Made by a program: the position numbers and the translations under genes | DNA from: Streptomyces vinaceus | Lineage (GTDB): Bacteria > Actinomycetota > Actinomycetes > Streptomycetales > Streptomycetaceae | Direction of reading: 5' to 3' | NCBI RefSeq assembly: GCF_008704935.1 | Contig: NZ_CP023692.1 | Coordinates: 992,001-1,056,000 of the forward strand | Length of the DNA stretch: 64,000 bases | Notes under the pieces: generated by a model | What the model was told of the DNA's origin: nothing | The model's input: the letters and a program-made list of their open reading frames with translations, nothing else | Databases searched by the model: none | Shown here: positions 7,999 through 16,385 of the stretch, piece by piece | Layout of the letters: the number at the start of each line of letters is the position of its first letter | Numbering within the stretch: position 1 is the stretch's first letter

Positions 7999-9516
7999 TC
8001 AGTTGACGGCGGGGCCTGCGGTGTTGGTCACCCACGCCCACTGGGACCAGGTGGAAAAGCCGGTCTGCCATTTGTGGAACACGCCGGAGCCGCTCGTACC
8101 GAAGACCTCGATGCGCCCGTCGGCGTTGGTGGCGGCGGTGACCTCGCTGCCGCCGCCGCCGAACTCGGCCCACTGGCTGTACGGGGCGTTGAGTCCGGTC
8201 TGCCAGGTCTGCATGGCCACGGTGTTGTTGATGGCGAAGACCTCGACCCGGCCGTCGGCGGTGCGTTCGCTCGTCAGCTGCGAGTCGGCCGGACCGCCGG
8301 AGGGCTCCCACTGCGACCAACTTGCTGGGCCGGTCTGGTATTTGTGGAAGACCCCCACGGGCCCGGAGGCGAAGACCTCCAGCCTGCCGTCGGCGTTGTG
8401 GTCGACGGTCAGGTCGCGTCCGCCCCCGCCGAACTCCTCCCAGGAGGACCAGCCGCCGTTGACGGCGGTCTGGTACTGGTGCTGGAACGTGTCCCCGTTG
8501 ACAGAGAACACCTCCAGCCGTCCGTCCGGGGACTTCTCCATCTCGATCCGGCCCTGCGCCGGGCCGCCACCGGTGGGTTCCCACCCGGACCAGCCGCCGC
8601 TGGGCGCGTTCTGGTACCGGTGGAAGATCCCCGCCGGTCCGGAGGCGAACACCTCGATCCGCCCGTCGGCGTTCGTGCCGGCGGCGATGTCGCGACCGCC
8701 GCCGCCGAAGGGCTCCCAGCCCGACCAGCCCCCGGACGGGGCGCTCTGGTAGCGGTGCTGGAAGGTGTCGCCATTGATGGCGAGCAGTTCGAGCCGGCCG
8801 TCCGCGTTGGGGGCGAGGGCCAGTTCGGCGTTGCCGGGGCCGCCGAGGGCCTCCCAGGGGGACCAGCCGCCGTTGACGGCCGTCTGCCAGGCGTGGTGGA
8901 CGCCGTCGGCGGCGGCCGCGAACACCTCCAGCCGGCCGTCCGCCGACCGGGCCGAGACCACCCGGCCCGACTCCACCGGGTGCACCACCGGGGCTGGCCC
9001 GGGGCCGGGGCCCTGGCCCGGCACGCAGGGGAAGGTCACCCCGCGTTCCGCGAGGTACGGCTCGGGGTCAGTGCGGACGCTCGCGTTCGGGTCGCCCCAG
9101 ATCCGCAGGTGGAGGTGGGGTCCCTCGGACTGGCCCTCGCTGCCCACGAGCGCGATCTGCTGCCCGGCCCTGACGTGGTCACCGGTGGCGACGTCCCGGC
9201 GCTGCATGTGCCCGTACTCGGATATCGTCCCGTCGCCGTGCAGGATGCGGATCCACTGGCCGTAGCCGTCCGCGGGACCCGAGACGAGGACCTCGCCGTC
9301 GCCCACGGCGTAGATCGGGGTGCCGTAGTCGCTCGCGATGTCGATGCCGTTGTGCTCTTGGCTGTAGTGCTGGATTATCCAACCGGAATTCGGGCACGAG
9401 GCGGCGAACCCGGCGCTGCGGGCAGCAGCCGTGGACGGGGCCACGAGCGCCGGCACCACGGCGGCCGTCGCCGCCAGGACCAGCCCCCACGCGCGTCGCG
9501 AAATGCCGAGAACCAC
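7999..9516 (-). CDS. Secreted M23 peptidase with PLL/DUF346 lectin repeats
   Basis: A 505-residue exported peptidoglycan endopeptidase. The GTG at 9516 is chosen because AGGGGGAGG lies 8 bases upstream. The signal peptide ends at about APSTAAA. The LytM/M23 zinc-peptidase motifs are HNGIDIAS (His and Asp ligands), a Tyr-Gly-His motif (SEYGHMQ) and GPHLHLRIW (catalytic and ligand His). After a Pro/Gly linker, about six to seven DUF346/PLL repeats ([20 protein letters not shown] and relatives) fill the C-terminal 330 residues. These form sugar-binding propellers in the Photorhabdus lectin PLL, so they probably target the enzyme to glycans. The family cleaves peptide cross-links, complementing the glycan-cleaving neighbour downstream. 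Intact, unlike that neighbour. Confidence 0.88.
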   Translation of the reverse strand: MVLGISRRAWGLVLAATAAVVPALVAPSTAAARSAGFAASCPNSGWIIQHYSQEHNGIDIASDYGTPIYAVGDGEVLVSGPADGYGQWIRILHGDGTISEYGHMQRRDVATGDHVRAGQQIALVGSEGQSEGPHLHLRIWGDPNASVRTDPEPYLAERGVTFPCVPGQGPGPGPAPVVHPVESGRVVSARSADGRLEVFAAAADGVHHAWQTAVNGGWSPWEALGGPGNAELALAPNADGRLELLAINGDTFQHRYQSAPSGGWSGWEPFGGGGRDIAAGTNADGRIEVFASGPAGIFHRYQNAPSGGWSGWEPTGGGPAQGRIEMEKSPDGRLEVFSVNGDTFQHQYQTAVNGGWSSWEEFGGGGRDLTVDHNADGRLEVFASGPVGVFHKYQTGPASWSQWEPSGGPADSQLTSERTADGRVEVFAINNTVAMQTWQTGLNAPYSQWAEFGGGGSEVTAATNADGRIEVFGTSGSGVFHKWQTGFSTWSQWAWVTNTAGPAVN

Positions 9517-9657
9517 GTGACGTTCCTCCCCCTGGGTCGTCGAGCCGGGACGTACGCGAACGTAGCAACGGCCCGCGACCAGGGGATCCGGAACATTCCG
9601 GAATGACACGCGGGCGCGGTTCGGGTAGGACGCGAAGGCCCGCCGGCGCTCGGGGCG

Positions 9658-10317
9658 TCAGCGCATCAGGCCGTCCACCTCGGCCGCGTAGAGCCGGGCC
9701 GGGTCGAGGCCCATGCCCGTGAAGTGGCCCGCCAGTTCCAGGGACAGCGCGCCGTGCAGGCGGCTCCAGAAGGCCAGCGCCAGGCGCAGGGCGGACGGCG
9801 GTGCGTCGGGGTGGCTTCCGGCCCACTCCCGGTGGCCGGCCAGGTGCTGCTCGAAGTCCCCGGCCCCCTCCTCCTGTCCGGCCGCCGTACAGGCGTCGAG
9901 CAGGACGGACATCATCTCGGCGGTGATCGCTGTGGTGTCCTGCGGGGCGTGGTAGCCGGGTACGGGGGTGCCGTAGACGAGGAAGTAGCGGTGCGGGTCG
10001 GCCAGGGCCCAGCGGCGCAGCGCCTGCGCCAGCGCGTCGAGGCCGGGCGGGCCCGCCGCCGCGTCGCGGACGGCGGTGAACGCGTCGGCGAGGCTGCGGT
10101 ACGCGTCCCGGATGAGCTCGGTGATCAGCTCGTCGCGGTTGGCGAAGTACCGGTACAGCGCGGGGCCGCTCATGCCCATCTGCTTGGCGATGGCGTTGAG
10201 GGAGAGTGCGGAGGCGCCGGAGCCGGCGATCTGCTGCCAGGCCTTGTCCTTGACCTCCTCGCGCACCTGCTGCCGGTACCGCTCGCGCGGGGTCTCCGTA
10301 CGTCCGGTCGTTCCCAT
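9658..10317 (-). CDS. TetR-family transcriptional regulator
   Basis: A 219-residue regulator. The N-terminal helix-turn-helix reads SLNAIAKQMGMSGPALYRYF, followed by the TetR signature FANRDELI. The C-terminal ligand domain resembles the TetR_C group seen beside oxidoreductases (WALADPHRYFLVYGTPVPGY). The ATG at 10317 has AGGAGAGGCGG upstream; the longer reading from 10377 would run through an operator. It is divergent from the MDR oxidoreductase gene, with two matching operator-like sequences in the shared promoter, so it probably represses that gene and itself. Ligand unknown. Confidence 0.9.
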   Translation of the reverse strand: MGTTGRTETPRERYRQQVREEVKDKAWQQIAGSGASALSLNAIAKQMGMSGPALYRYFANRDELITELIRDAYRSLADAFTAVRDAAAGPPGLDALAQALRRWALADPHRYFLVYGTPVPGYHAPQDTTAITAEMMSVLLDACTAAGQEEGAGDFEQHLAGHREWAGSHPDAPPSALRLALAFWSRLHGALSLELAGHFTGMGLDPARLYAAEVDGLMR

Positions 10318-10347
10318 ACCGCCGCCTCTCCTGGCCGCCCCGAATTG

Positions 10348-10362
10348 GTTAGAGGCTATCAC
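10348..10362. promoter_or_regulatory. Operator-like site 1 (TetR/MDR intergenic)
   Basis: GTTAGAGGCTATCAC matches the second site (10430-10444) in inverted orientation at 13 of 15 bases, and is itself partly palindromic. It lies 31 bases upstream of the TetR start, suiting autorepression. Confidence 0.6.
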
Positions 10363-10399
10363 CATCGACAGGGGCAATCACGAAAGAGCGAGCCACCGC

Positions 10400-10428
10400 T
10401 TGACATCGCCGGTACAGCCACTCATTCT
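10400..10428 (+). promoter_or_regulatory. Candidate promoter of MDR oxidoreductase
   Basis: TTGACA at 10400-10405 and CATTCT at 10423-10428 with a 17-base spacer form a housekeeping-type promoter. The operator-like site 10430-10444 directly follows, so a bound TetR would block initiation. Confidence 0.5.
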
Positions 10429-10429
10429 C

Positions 10430-10444
10430 GTTATAGCTTCTAAC
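10430..10444. promoter_or_regulatory. Operator-like site 2 (TetR/MDR intergenic)
   Basis: GTTATAGCTTCTAAC is the inverted partner of the site at 10348-10362, with arms GTTA/TAAC. It sits about 30 bases before the oxidoreductase start and just after its candidate -10 element. Confidence 0.6.
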
Positions 10445-10473
10445 GAAGATGAAGAGCCAAAACAACGGAGGTC

Positions 10474-11508
10474 ATGGTGAGCACCGTCGAGCGCGTGGAG
10501 ATCGTTCTGCCGGGCAAGGTCGAGCCCGAGGGCCTGGAGCTCCACCGGGGCCCGGTCCCGGCGCCCGCGGCCGGGCAGGTGGTCGTCGCGATGGAGGCGA
10601 CGGGCGTCTCCTTCGCCGAGCAGCAGATGCGCCGCGGCCGGTACTACGACCAGCCCCCGTTCCCCTTCGTCCCCGGATACGACCTGGTCGGCACGGTGCT
10701 GGCGGTCGGCGAAGGCGTCGGCTCCGGCCTGCTGGGCCGGCGGGTGGCCGCCCTGACCAAGACCGGCGGCTGGGCGAGCCACATCGCGCTCGACGCCGCC
10801 GACGTGGTGGAGGTACCGGACGGCGTCGGCGCGGTGGCCGCCGAGACGGCGGTCGTCAACGGCATCACCGCCTGGCAGATGCTCCACCGCAAGGCCCGCG
10901 TCCGCGCGGGCCAGACCGTACTGGTCCACGGGGCCAACGGCGGAGTCGGCTCGATCCTGGTCCAGCTGGCGCTGGCCGCCGGGGCCACGGTGATCGGCAC
11001 GGCCTCCACCCGCCACCACGACGGGCTGCGCGCCCTCGGGGTCACCCCGATCGACTACCGCTCCGGGAACGTCGCCGCACGCGTACGGGCCCTCGCACCC
11101 GGCGGGGTGGACGCGGTCTTCGACCACGTCGGCGGCGAGGGCATCGTCGCGTCCTGGCGGCTGCTGGCCCCCGGCGGCACCCTCGTCTCGTACGGCACCG
11201 CCGCCACCCGCGACGACCAGGGCTCCGGCTCGTGGCCGGTGCTCAAGCTGCTGGGCCGGGTCTGGCTGTGGAACGCGCTGCCGAACGGCCGGCGCGCGTA
11301 CTTCTTCAACGTGTGGGCCGGTCGCGCGTACGCCAAGAACCGCTTCCGGGCGCGCCTGCGCTCCGACCTGACCCAGGTGTTCACGGCCCTGCAGCGCGGC
11401 GAGATCACGGCCAAGGTCGCCGCCGAGATCCCGCTGGCCCGCGTCGCCGAGGCGATGCGCCTGGCCGAGTCGGGCACGGTCGCCGGAAAGGTGGTCCTGG
11501 TCCCCTGA
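10474..11508 (+). CDS. MDR-family NADPH:quinone oxidoreductase / zinc-free alcohol dehydrogenase
   Basis: A 344-residue medium-chain reductase. The GroES-like N-terminus (VVVAMEATGVSFAEQQMRRG, PFVPGYDLVGTVLAVG) and the Rossmann nucleotide-binding motif VLVHGANGGVGS (about 150-161) are clear. The Cys ligands of catalytic and structural zinc are missing, placing it with quinone oxidoreductases. Such enzymes reduce quinones or enones using NADPH. A GGAGG site precedes the ATG; a GTG one codon later is an alternative. It is divergent from the TetR gene and probably induced when that repressor releases its ligand-sensitive site. Confidence 0.9.
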   Translation: MVSTVERVEIVLPGKVEPEGLELHRGPVPAPAAGQVVVAMEATGVSFAEQQMRRGRYYDQPPFPFVPGYDLVGTVLAVGEGVGSGLLGRRVAALTKTGGWASHIALDAADVVEVPDGVGAVAAETAVVNGITAWQMLHRKARVRAGQTVLVHGANGGVGSILVQLALAAGATVIGTASTRHHDGLRALGVTPIDYRSGNVAARVRALAPGGVDAVFDHVGGEGIVASWRLLAPGGTLVSYGTAATRDDQGSGSWPVLKLLGRVWLWNALPNGRRAYFFNVWAGRAYAKNRFRARLRSDLTQVFTALQRGEITAKVAAEIPLARVAEAMRLAESGTVAGKVVLVP

Positions 11509-11518
11509 CCGGGCGGGG

Positions 11519-11566
11519 CCGCCTCAAGGCCGGACCGCCTCAAGGCCGGGCCGCCTCAAGGCCGGG
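11519..11566. repeat. Three tandem 16-bp repeats after the MDR gene
   Basis: Three head-to-tail copies of CCGCCTCAAGGCCGG(A/G) at 11519, 11535 and 11551. Each contains the small dyad GCCT-CA-AGGC. They begin 11 bases after the oxidoreductase stop and could form alternative hairpins acting as a terminator between the convergent genes. Confidence 0.85.
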
Positions 11567-11637
11567 GCCCGGAGACGGTCCTGAGGTGCGCACGGCCCGC
11601 GGCCGACCCCGAGGGGCCGGCCTGGCGGGCCCGGGAC

Positions 11638-12624
11638 TCAGCTGACCGGCGCGGTCCTCCTGCGGCCGGCGCGGTGCTGGCGCGGCGGCTGGATGGGCAC
11701 CGTCGAGGGCTGCACGGTCGTCGGGTACATCACGGCGGCCTGCCGGGCCACGTACACGCGGGCGATGAGCTCGTCGCGGTCGGTGGGCGGGATCTCCATC
11801 CCGAACAGGTCGCGCAGCAGGCCCGGGATCTCCTCCGGGGTGTACGTGTGCGAGCCGGCCGTGCCGTCGGGCTGCGTCCGGGTCAGGACGGTGCCGTCGA
11901 GGAAGACGTGCTCGCGCTCGTGCATCTGCTGGACCAGGAGCCGGCCCGCGAACGGTGAACGCGCGTGCGTGGAAAGGAAGTGGTTGGCCACCATCCAGTC
12001 CTGCGGGTACCGCTGGTCGAGGGTGAAGGCGTGCAGGTCGTACCAGCCGTCGGCGCCGCGCGTGCGCATCGCGTACAGCCGGTCCCCGGTCTCGGTGGTG
12101 GAGGCCTCCAGCCGGAAGCCCCAGCCGCTGAGCGAGGTCTCCGCGCCGTCCGCGAGCTCGATGGGCTCGATGGGGTTGCGGCCGAATCCGGGGTCGCACA
12201 CCCACACCTTGCCGGTCTCGGGCGTCTCGGCCGTCTCCACGCGCAGCATCGCGTGCGTGGCCGCCCGTACGACCCCCTCGGAACCGATGCGGACGCGCGA
12301 GGCCAGACCGGTCACCCGGAAGCCGACGCGTTCCAGCACCGCCGCGAGGAGCACGGTGTGTTCGTAGCAGTAGCCGCCGCGGTGTCCGTGGACCAGCTTG
12401 TCCTGGATGTCCTGCAGGTCGAGGGAGATCGGCCGGCCGAGCACGATCTCGACGGTCTCGAAGGGGATCGAGGTGATGTGCGTACGCGTGAGCGCCCGCA
12501 GAACGTCGAGGGTGGGCGCGAGCTCCCCTTCGTAGCCGGTACGCCGGAGGTACGCATCCAGGTCGAGGCTGCCGCCCTGCCAGGCCGTGGCATCGTCGTT
12601 CGTCGTCATGGAGACATGGTGCAT
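11638..12624 (-). CDS. nat: Arylamine N-acetyltransferase
   Basis: A 328-residue NAT-family enzyme, which transfers acetyl from acetyl-CoA to arylamines or hydrazines, or acts as an amide synthase in ansamycin-type pathways. The catalytic triad is visible: Cys in HRGGYCYEH, His in ATHAMLRVE, Asp in CDPGFGRNP. ITSIPFETVEIVLGRPISLD is the usual N-terminal NAT signature. It is slightly longer than the common 270-290 residues because of a Pro/Arg/Gln tail. The start is either ATG 12624 or ATG 12609; neither has a strong ribosome site. No polyketide genes are near, so detoxification is the simpler view. Confidence 0.88.
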   Translation of the reverse strand: MHHVSMTTNDDATAWQGGSLDLDAYLRRTGYEGELAPTLDVLRALTRTHITSIPFETVEIVLGRPISLDLQDIQDKLVHGHRGGYCYEHTVLLAAVLERVGFRVTGLASRVRIGSEGVVRAATHAMLRVETAETPETGKVWVCDPGFGRNPIEPIELADGAETSLSGWGFRLEASTTETGDRLYAMRTRGADGWYDLHAFTLDQRYPQDWMVANHFLSTHARSPFAGRLLVQQMHEREHVFLDGTVLTRTQPDGTAGSHTYTPEEIPGLLRDLFGMEIPPTDRDELIARVYVARQAAVMYPTTVQPSTVPIQPPRQHRAGRRRTAPVS

Positions 12625-12694
12625 AGGAAATCGGTCATGGCCGGAGAGCCCGGGGAAAATCCGTCACGTCCCCGGGAAACCCCCTGGCGGCGCG

Positions 12695-13093
12695 TCAGCC
12701 CCAGGTGCGGGAGCAGAGCACGAGCCGGTAGCCGTCCGGGTCGGCGACGGTGACCCCGTGCTCGTCCCAGTAGGGGTTGTGCGCGGTGACGCGCGTGCCG
12801 CCGTGCTCGACGAGCCGCCGCACGAGGGCCTCGTCGGGCGCCTCGCCCAGGTAGACCACGAAGAGGTCGTCCACGGTGGGGGCCGGCGTGATCGGGTGGT
12901 CGGGGTCGTGGGTGAGTTCGAAGTGCCAACCGCCCCCGGCCGGCCCGACCATGAGCAGGTCGTGCTCGCCGGGCACGCGCTCGGCGCTGCGCCACTGCAC
13001 TTCGAGGCCGAGCCCGTCGACGTAGAACCGCTCGGCGGCCTTCAGGTCGAGGGAGGGGCGGGCCACGCGGACATGGGTACGTGAATCGATCAT
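12695..13093 (-). CDS. VOC/glyoxalase-superfamily protein
   Basis: 132 residues with two halves of the vicinal-oxygen-chelate fold: ARPSLDLKAAERFYVDGLGL at the N-terminus and VTVADPDGYRLVLCSRTWG at the C-terminus. His and Glu residues positioned for metal binding are present (HFELTHDPDHP). VOC proteins include glyoxalases, dioxygenases and antibiotic-binding proteins, and sequence alone does not choose between them. It is downstream of and co-oriented with the GNAT gene, 95 bases away. Start ATG 13093. Confidence 0.8.
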   Translation of the reverse strand: MIDSRTHVRVARPSLDLKAAERFYVDGLGLEVQWRSAERVPGEHDLLMVGPAGGGWHFELTHDPDHPITPAPTVDDLFVVYLGEAPDEALVRRLVEHGGTRVTAHNPYWDEHGVTVADPDGYRLVLCSRTWG

Positions 13094-13188
13094 GGGCAGA
13101 GGGTACGGGCGCGCCTGAGCCCGGACCAGAGGGCCCGGGCAGGGTATGGCAGGTCGGGGCCGGCGGGCGGGCCGGCCGGGGTCCGGTG

Positions 13189-13611
13189 TCAGCTCAGGGT
13201 CATGGAGACGTGGTGGGCGTCGATGCGGAAGCCGTTGCGCAGGTAGGTCCGGTGCGCGGCGTGGCGCTGGTGGCCGGTGTCGAGGTGGAACTCCTCGCAG
13301 CCCTCGTCCGTGGCGATGGCCTTCAGCTCGGTGAGCATCCGGCTGCCCAGGCCCCGGCCGCGGGCGGCCTCGTCGGCGACGAGGTCGTCCAGGTAGAGGA
13401 TGCGGCCCGAGATCATCGTGTGCATGACGCGGAAGCCCGCGACGACGCACACCTCGCCGTCCTCCTCCAGGTAGACGATCCGGTAGCCCTCCGCGGACTG
13501 CGTCCGCCAGCGCTCGGCGAAGGCGTCCTCGTCCAGGTGCGGCCGCAGTTGTGAGAAGACCGGCCAGCAGCGGCGTACGGCGCCTTCGTCGTCGGCGTAG
13601 ATCACATCCAT
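13189..13611 (-). CDS. GNAT-family N-acetyltransferase
   Basis: 140 residues with the acetyl-CoA-binding P-loop ARGRGLGSRML (about 84-94) preceded by the strand YLDDLVADEAA, and a C-terminal HRTYLRNGFRIDAHHVSM, the usual GNAT 'Y..nGF' motif. The substrate cannot be inferred. The family acetylates amino groups of antibiotics, polyamines or proteins. It runs in the same direction as the VOC gene downstream. Confidence 0.88.
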   Translation of the reverse strand: MDVIYADDEGAVRRCWPVFSQLRPHLDEDAFAERWRTQSAEGYRIVYLEEDGEVCVVAGFRVMHTMISGRILYLDDLVADEAARGRGLGSRMLTELKAIATDEGCEEFHLDTGHQRHAAHRTYLRNGFRIDAHHVSMTLS

Positions 13612-14013
13612 GCCCGAAGCCTCGCACGCCGCCGCGCCCTGCCCGTACCCGCGGGGTCGATCCGGCCCCTTTGCCGTCAGGTCCCGTACGCCGGCGGGGA
13701 GGTGGGCCGGGGGACGAGCAGGCGGTCAGGGTGACGGCCTCGCCGTCCGGGCTGCCGGAACCGCCGGGGCACCGGGACCAGGACGGGCCGGAGTGGCTGC
13801 TCCAGCCGAAGCCGTCGACCAGGGCGCTGCCGTCGGGTCGCGGCCGGCGCCGTACGTCCGCGGACCGCTCACGGGGAGAGAGCCGGGGCCGCTCTCGGTG
13901 ACCGCTGGTTTGAGGGCCGTCAGGCTGGTCAGACGCCAAGGGGTACTCCCCCGCGGGTGTGCGCGGCGCGCGCCGCGGGGTGGCCGAGACGTCCAAGCGA
14001 TCGGAACAGCGCC
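13612..14013. other. Intergenic region, no gene seen
   Basis: About 400 bases between the divergent GNAT and helical-protein genes. Open frames here are short and lack family character or codon bias consistent with a gene. The base composition stays GC-rich. No convincing promoter was found; a lone GGGTAC at 13941 lacks a -35 partner at proper spacing. Confidence 0.5.
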
Positions 14014-14637
14014 ATGGAAACCCACGCGCACAGCACGGAAGCCCCCTCCTCCCCCGGGCGGCAACGCCTCCTCACGATCTATCTGAACGACCACCTCGCG
14101 GGCGCCGGCAGCGGTGTCTCCCTCATCCGCCGCATGGCACGGACGCAGCGCGGCACCCCGGCGGGTCCGGCCCTGGCCGAGCTGGCCGGGGAGATCGCCG
14201 AGGACCGGGACAGCCTGCGCGAGATCATGACGGCCCTCGACGTGCCCGCCCGATGGCCCGGCGTCATCATGGGCCGTCTGGCGGAGAAGGCGGCCAGGGC
14301 CAAGCCCAACGGCCGGCTCGCGGGGCGCTCGCCGCTCAGCGACGTCCTCGAACTCGAGGCCATGCGGCTCGGCGTCGAGGGCAAAGCCTCCCTGTGGCGG
14401 TCGCTGCGGACCCTCGCCGGCAACGGCACCCCCCTCGACCCGGCCGCCGTCGGCCGGCTCCTGGACCGCGCCGAGCGGCAGGCGGCCGTACTGGAGCGGC
14501 TACGGGTGGACGCCGTCGCCCGGACCTTCGCCGGCGGCGCCGAGGCTCCCGCCCGGGCCGGCCGGGGAAGGGGCCGGAGCCGGAGCCGGGGCATCGCACG
14601 CCATCCGCTGTCCCGAAGGGCCGGGTGGACGTCATGA
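14014..14637 (+). CDS. Helical hypothetical protein (ferritin-like fold possible)
   Basis: A 207-residue protein I do not recognise by name. The core (about 20-150) is almost entirely amphipathic helix: LLTIYLNDHLAGAGSGVSLI, LAGEIAEDRDSLREIMTALD and ELEAMRLGVEGKASLWRSLR. This pattern recalls four-helix ferritin-like or DUF892-type proteins, but the metal-ligand ExxH pairs are not evident. The C-terminus is a Gly/Arg-rich basic tail. ATG 14014 is preferred because the conserved-looking part starts soon after; an upstream in-frame start would add 19 low-complexity residues. A small coiled-coil gene follows 61 bases downstream. Confidence 0.65.
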   Translation: METHAHSTEAPSSPGRQRLLTIYLNDHLAGAGSGVSLIRRMARTQRGTPAGPALAELAGEIAEDRDSLREIMTALDVPARWPGVIMGRLAEKAARAKPNGRLAGRSPLSDVLELEAMRLGVEGKASLWRSLRTLAGNGTPLDPAAVGRLLDRAERQAAVLERLRVDAVARTFAGGAEAPARAGRGRGRSRSRGIARHPLSRRAGWTS

Positions 14638-14698
14638 GGGGCGCCCCCGCCGCGCCGGCCAGGCCCGTACGGACGACCCCCTGAACCGAGGAGTGCAC

Positions 14699-14887
14699 AT
14701 GGACGGCAAGAGCGGGCCGAACGAGCGGGTCCGGCAGCTGCGCGACCAGGCCGAGGAGCTGGAGCGGGCGGCGCAGCACGCCGCGGATCCCGAGGAGCGG
14801 CAGCGGCTGAAGGACAGGGCGCTGCGCATCCGCGAGAAGAGCGAGCGGGAGTACGGCAGGGGCAGCGGGACCATGGACCCCATGTAG
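14699..14887 (+). CDS. Small coiled-coil protein (DUF6381-like)
   Basis: 62 residues, highly charged: GPNERVRQLRDQAEELERAA, then EERQRLKDRALRIREKSERE. Nearly the whole chain should be helical and coiled-coil forming. It resembles small Streptomyces proteins catalogued as DUF6381, from memory. ATG 14699 follows GAGGAG at 5 bases, better than the GTG at 14693 that overlaps that site. Function unknown. Confidence 0.75.
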   Translation: MDGKSGPNERVRQLRDQAEELERAAQHAADPEERQRLKDRALRIREKSEREYGRGSGTMDPM

Positions 14888-14891
14888 CCGC

Positions 14892-15383
14892 TCAGGCGGG
14901 GTGGCCGGGGTCGATGTCCTTGACGTCGCCGTACCGCAGCAGGGTGGGCGGGGTCGGGACCGGTGGGGAGACCTCCGTGGGTGCCAGGACGAAACCCACG
15001 TGGTCCCCCGCGTCCACCCGCGTCTCGACCCGGCCGACGAACCAGGCCCGCGCGCCCGCCAGCAAGGGGGTGCCGTCGGTGCTCGGCCGCCAGTCGACGC
15101 GGGCGAACTTGTCCACCCGGTCGCCCGTCTCGCCGCCGAACAGCTCCGCCAGCGGGCCCTCGCCGTGGTCCAGTACGTGCACCGCCAGGTGGGAGGCATC
15201 CTGGGCCACACGGAAGGTGTGGTTGAGCTTGGAGAGCCACACCGCGAAGCGCGGCGGCCGGATCGAGCACTGCGAGGCGAAGCCCACGAGGCAGCCCGAC
15301 CGTTCGCCCGCTGCCGCCACCGTGACCACGTACACGGGGCCGTCCAGGATGTCGGCGAACGGGTCCAGCTCGGTCTCGGCCAC
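14892..15383 (-). CDS. Flavin reductase-like protein
   Basis: 163 residues with the split-barrel FMN-binding fold of flavin reductases: VYVVTVAAAGERSGCLVGFA, then SIRPPRFAVWLSKLNHTFRVA and a late GDHVGFVLAPTEV. These use NAD(P)H to reduce FMN/FAD or act as small flavoproteins. GTG 15383 is chosen for the GGGAG site just upstream; an earlier in-frame start would read through low-complexity sequence. It converges on the coiled-coil gene with only 4 bases between stops, and lies downstream of a VOC gene on the same strand. Confidence 0.82.
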   Translation of the reverse strand: MAETELDPFADILDGPVYVVTVAAAGERSGCLVGFASQCSIRPPRFAVWLSKLNHTFRVAQDASHLAVHVLDHGEGPLAELFGGETGDRVDKFARVDWRPSTDGTPLLAGARAWFVGRVETRVDAGDHVGFVLAPTEVSPPVPTPPTLLRYGDVKDIDPGHPA

Positions 15384-15432
15384 CCTTGCTCCCTCGGTCG
15401 GTGCCTCTCGCGCCGTCAGGCGCCTACCCCTG

Positions 15433-15939
15433 TCATCGGCGGCGGAGCCCGACGGCATGAGCGGCGTGGGCCGCGTGATCGGTGGGGTCGGCGGGTTCGG
15501 TGGGATCGGCGTGAGCGCCGAGCCGGCTCGGGGCCGTGGGGTCCTCGCGGACGACGGCCAGGGCGAACGCGTGGCCGGCCGGGTCGGCGTAGCGCCGCAG
15601 GGTGGTCCGGCTGCCCGGCAGGCCGGCGTCGTCCTCCGCGGCCACCGGGCGCGCCCCGAGGGCCACGGCCTCGCGCTCGGCCTCGTCGAGGCTCCGCTCC
15701 TCCACGAGGATGCACACGTGGGCCTGCTGGGAGCCCTCCGGGAGCGGCCAGCTCGGCGGTACGTGGTCGGGGTCCCGGCGGACTCCGAGGACCACTCCGG
15801 AGTGGCCGGTGACGAGGAGGAGCTCCCCGTCGTCCGGGGCCGGTCCTGCGGTGGCGCCGAGCAGTTCGGCGTAGAAGTGCGCCAGCCGCTCGGGCTCGGC
15901 GCTGTCCAGGACGAGAACGGCTGTCTTGGGTACGGTCAT
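15433..15939 (-). CDS. VOC-family (glyoxalase/bleomycin-resistance-like) protein
   Basis: 168 residues. VLVLDSAEPERLAHFYAELL and DDGELLLVTGHSGVVLGVRR form the first VOC module, and HVCILVEERSLDEAEREAVA with YADPAGHAFALAV the second. The C-terminal 35 residues (HADPTEPADPTDHAAHAAHA) are an unusual His/Ala-rich tail not part of the fold. The substrate is unknown. It is 49 bases upstream of the flavin-reductase gene on the same strand and may be co-transcribed with it. Start ATG 15939. Confidence 0.8.
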   Translation of the reverse strand: MTVPKTAVLVLDSAEPERLAHFYAELLGATAGPAPDDGELLLVTGHSGVVLGVRRDPDHVPPSWPLPEGSQQAHVCILVEERSLDEAEREAVALGARPVAAEDDAGLPGSRTTLRRYADPAGHAFALAVVREDPTAPSRLGAHADPTEPADPTDHAAHAAHAVGLRRR

Positions 15940-16007
15940 GCACCCCGTGTGCCCTGGGTCCGCGCCCGTACACGGTGCGTGCGCGGCCGGGCTGCCGCCC
16001 CGGCCCC

Positions 16008-16385
16008 TCAGGAGCGGATGCGCAGCCCGATCTCCCGCTCCTGGTCGCCCGACACGGCTCCCATGTCCTCCACCGTGAAATTGCCGACGAGCGCGGCCTG
16101 CACCCGCTCCACCGCGCGGGGGCCGCCCTGGAGGGTGACGCTGACCGTGTCCTTGAGCCGTACGGGTGCCCCCTGGAGCTCGGCCGGTTCGGCCGGCTTC
16201 GCCGCGTCGAGGACCGCGCTCCACACGGTCGCGGCCCGGCCGCCTTCCGCCGCGCCGCCCGTCGCTGGTTCCGCGGGGAAGGAGCGCTCCAGCAGGTCCA
16301 GGACGGTGCGCGCGTCCTCCGCGGAGCAGTCGCCGACCGCCACGACCACTTCGGCCACCGGGATGTCCTTGTCGTGTCCGTCCAT
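16008..16385 (-). CDS. Conserved-type hypothetical protein, 125 aa
   Basis: I do not recognise this protein. It has alternating strands and helices (VAEVVVAVGDCSAEDARTVL, LKDTVSVTLQGGPRAVERVQ, then DQEREIGLRIRS), consistent with a small alpha/beta domain, with a Gly/Ala-rich linker at about 45-60. ATG 16385 has GAGAGAGG upstream. It contains no signal peptide or membrane helix. It stands alone between the VOC and CsbD genes. Confidence 0.65.
   Translation of the reverse strand: MDGHDKDIPVAEVVVAVGDCSAEDARTVLDLLERSFPAEPATGGAAEGGRAATVWSAVLDAAKPAEPAELQGAPVRLKDTVSVTLQGGPRAVERVQAALVGNFTVEDMGAVSGDQEREIGLRIRS

Noticed and set aside
6318..9516. CRISPR or transposon repeats in the lectin genes
   Set aside because: The periodicity is about 138 bp coding for protein repeats; no terminal inverted repeats or transposase.
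9301..9609. Earlier start for the M23 peptidase (9609)
   Set aside because: It lacks a ribosome site and would bury the signal peptide 30 residues in; GTG 9516 has AGGGGGAGG at good distance.
13905..13950. SigB-type promoter (GTTT then GGGTAC)
   Set aside because: The two elements are 29 bases apart, far from the 14-16 expected.
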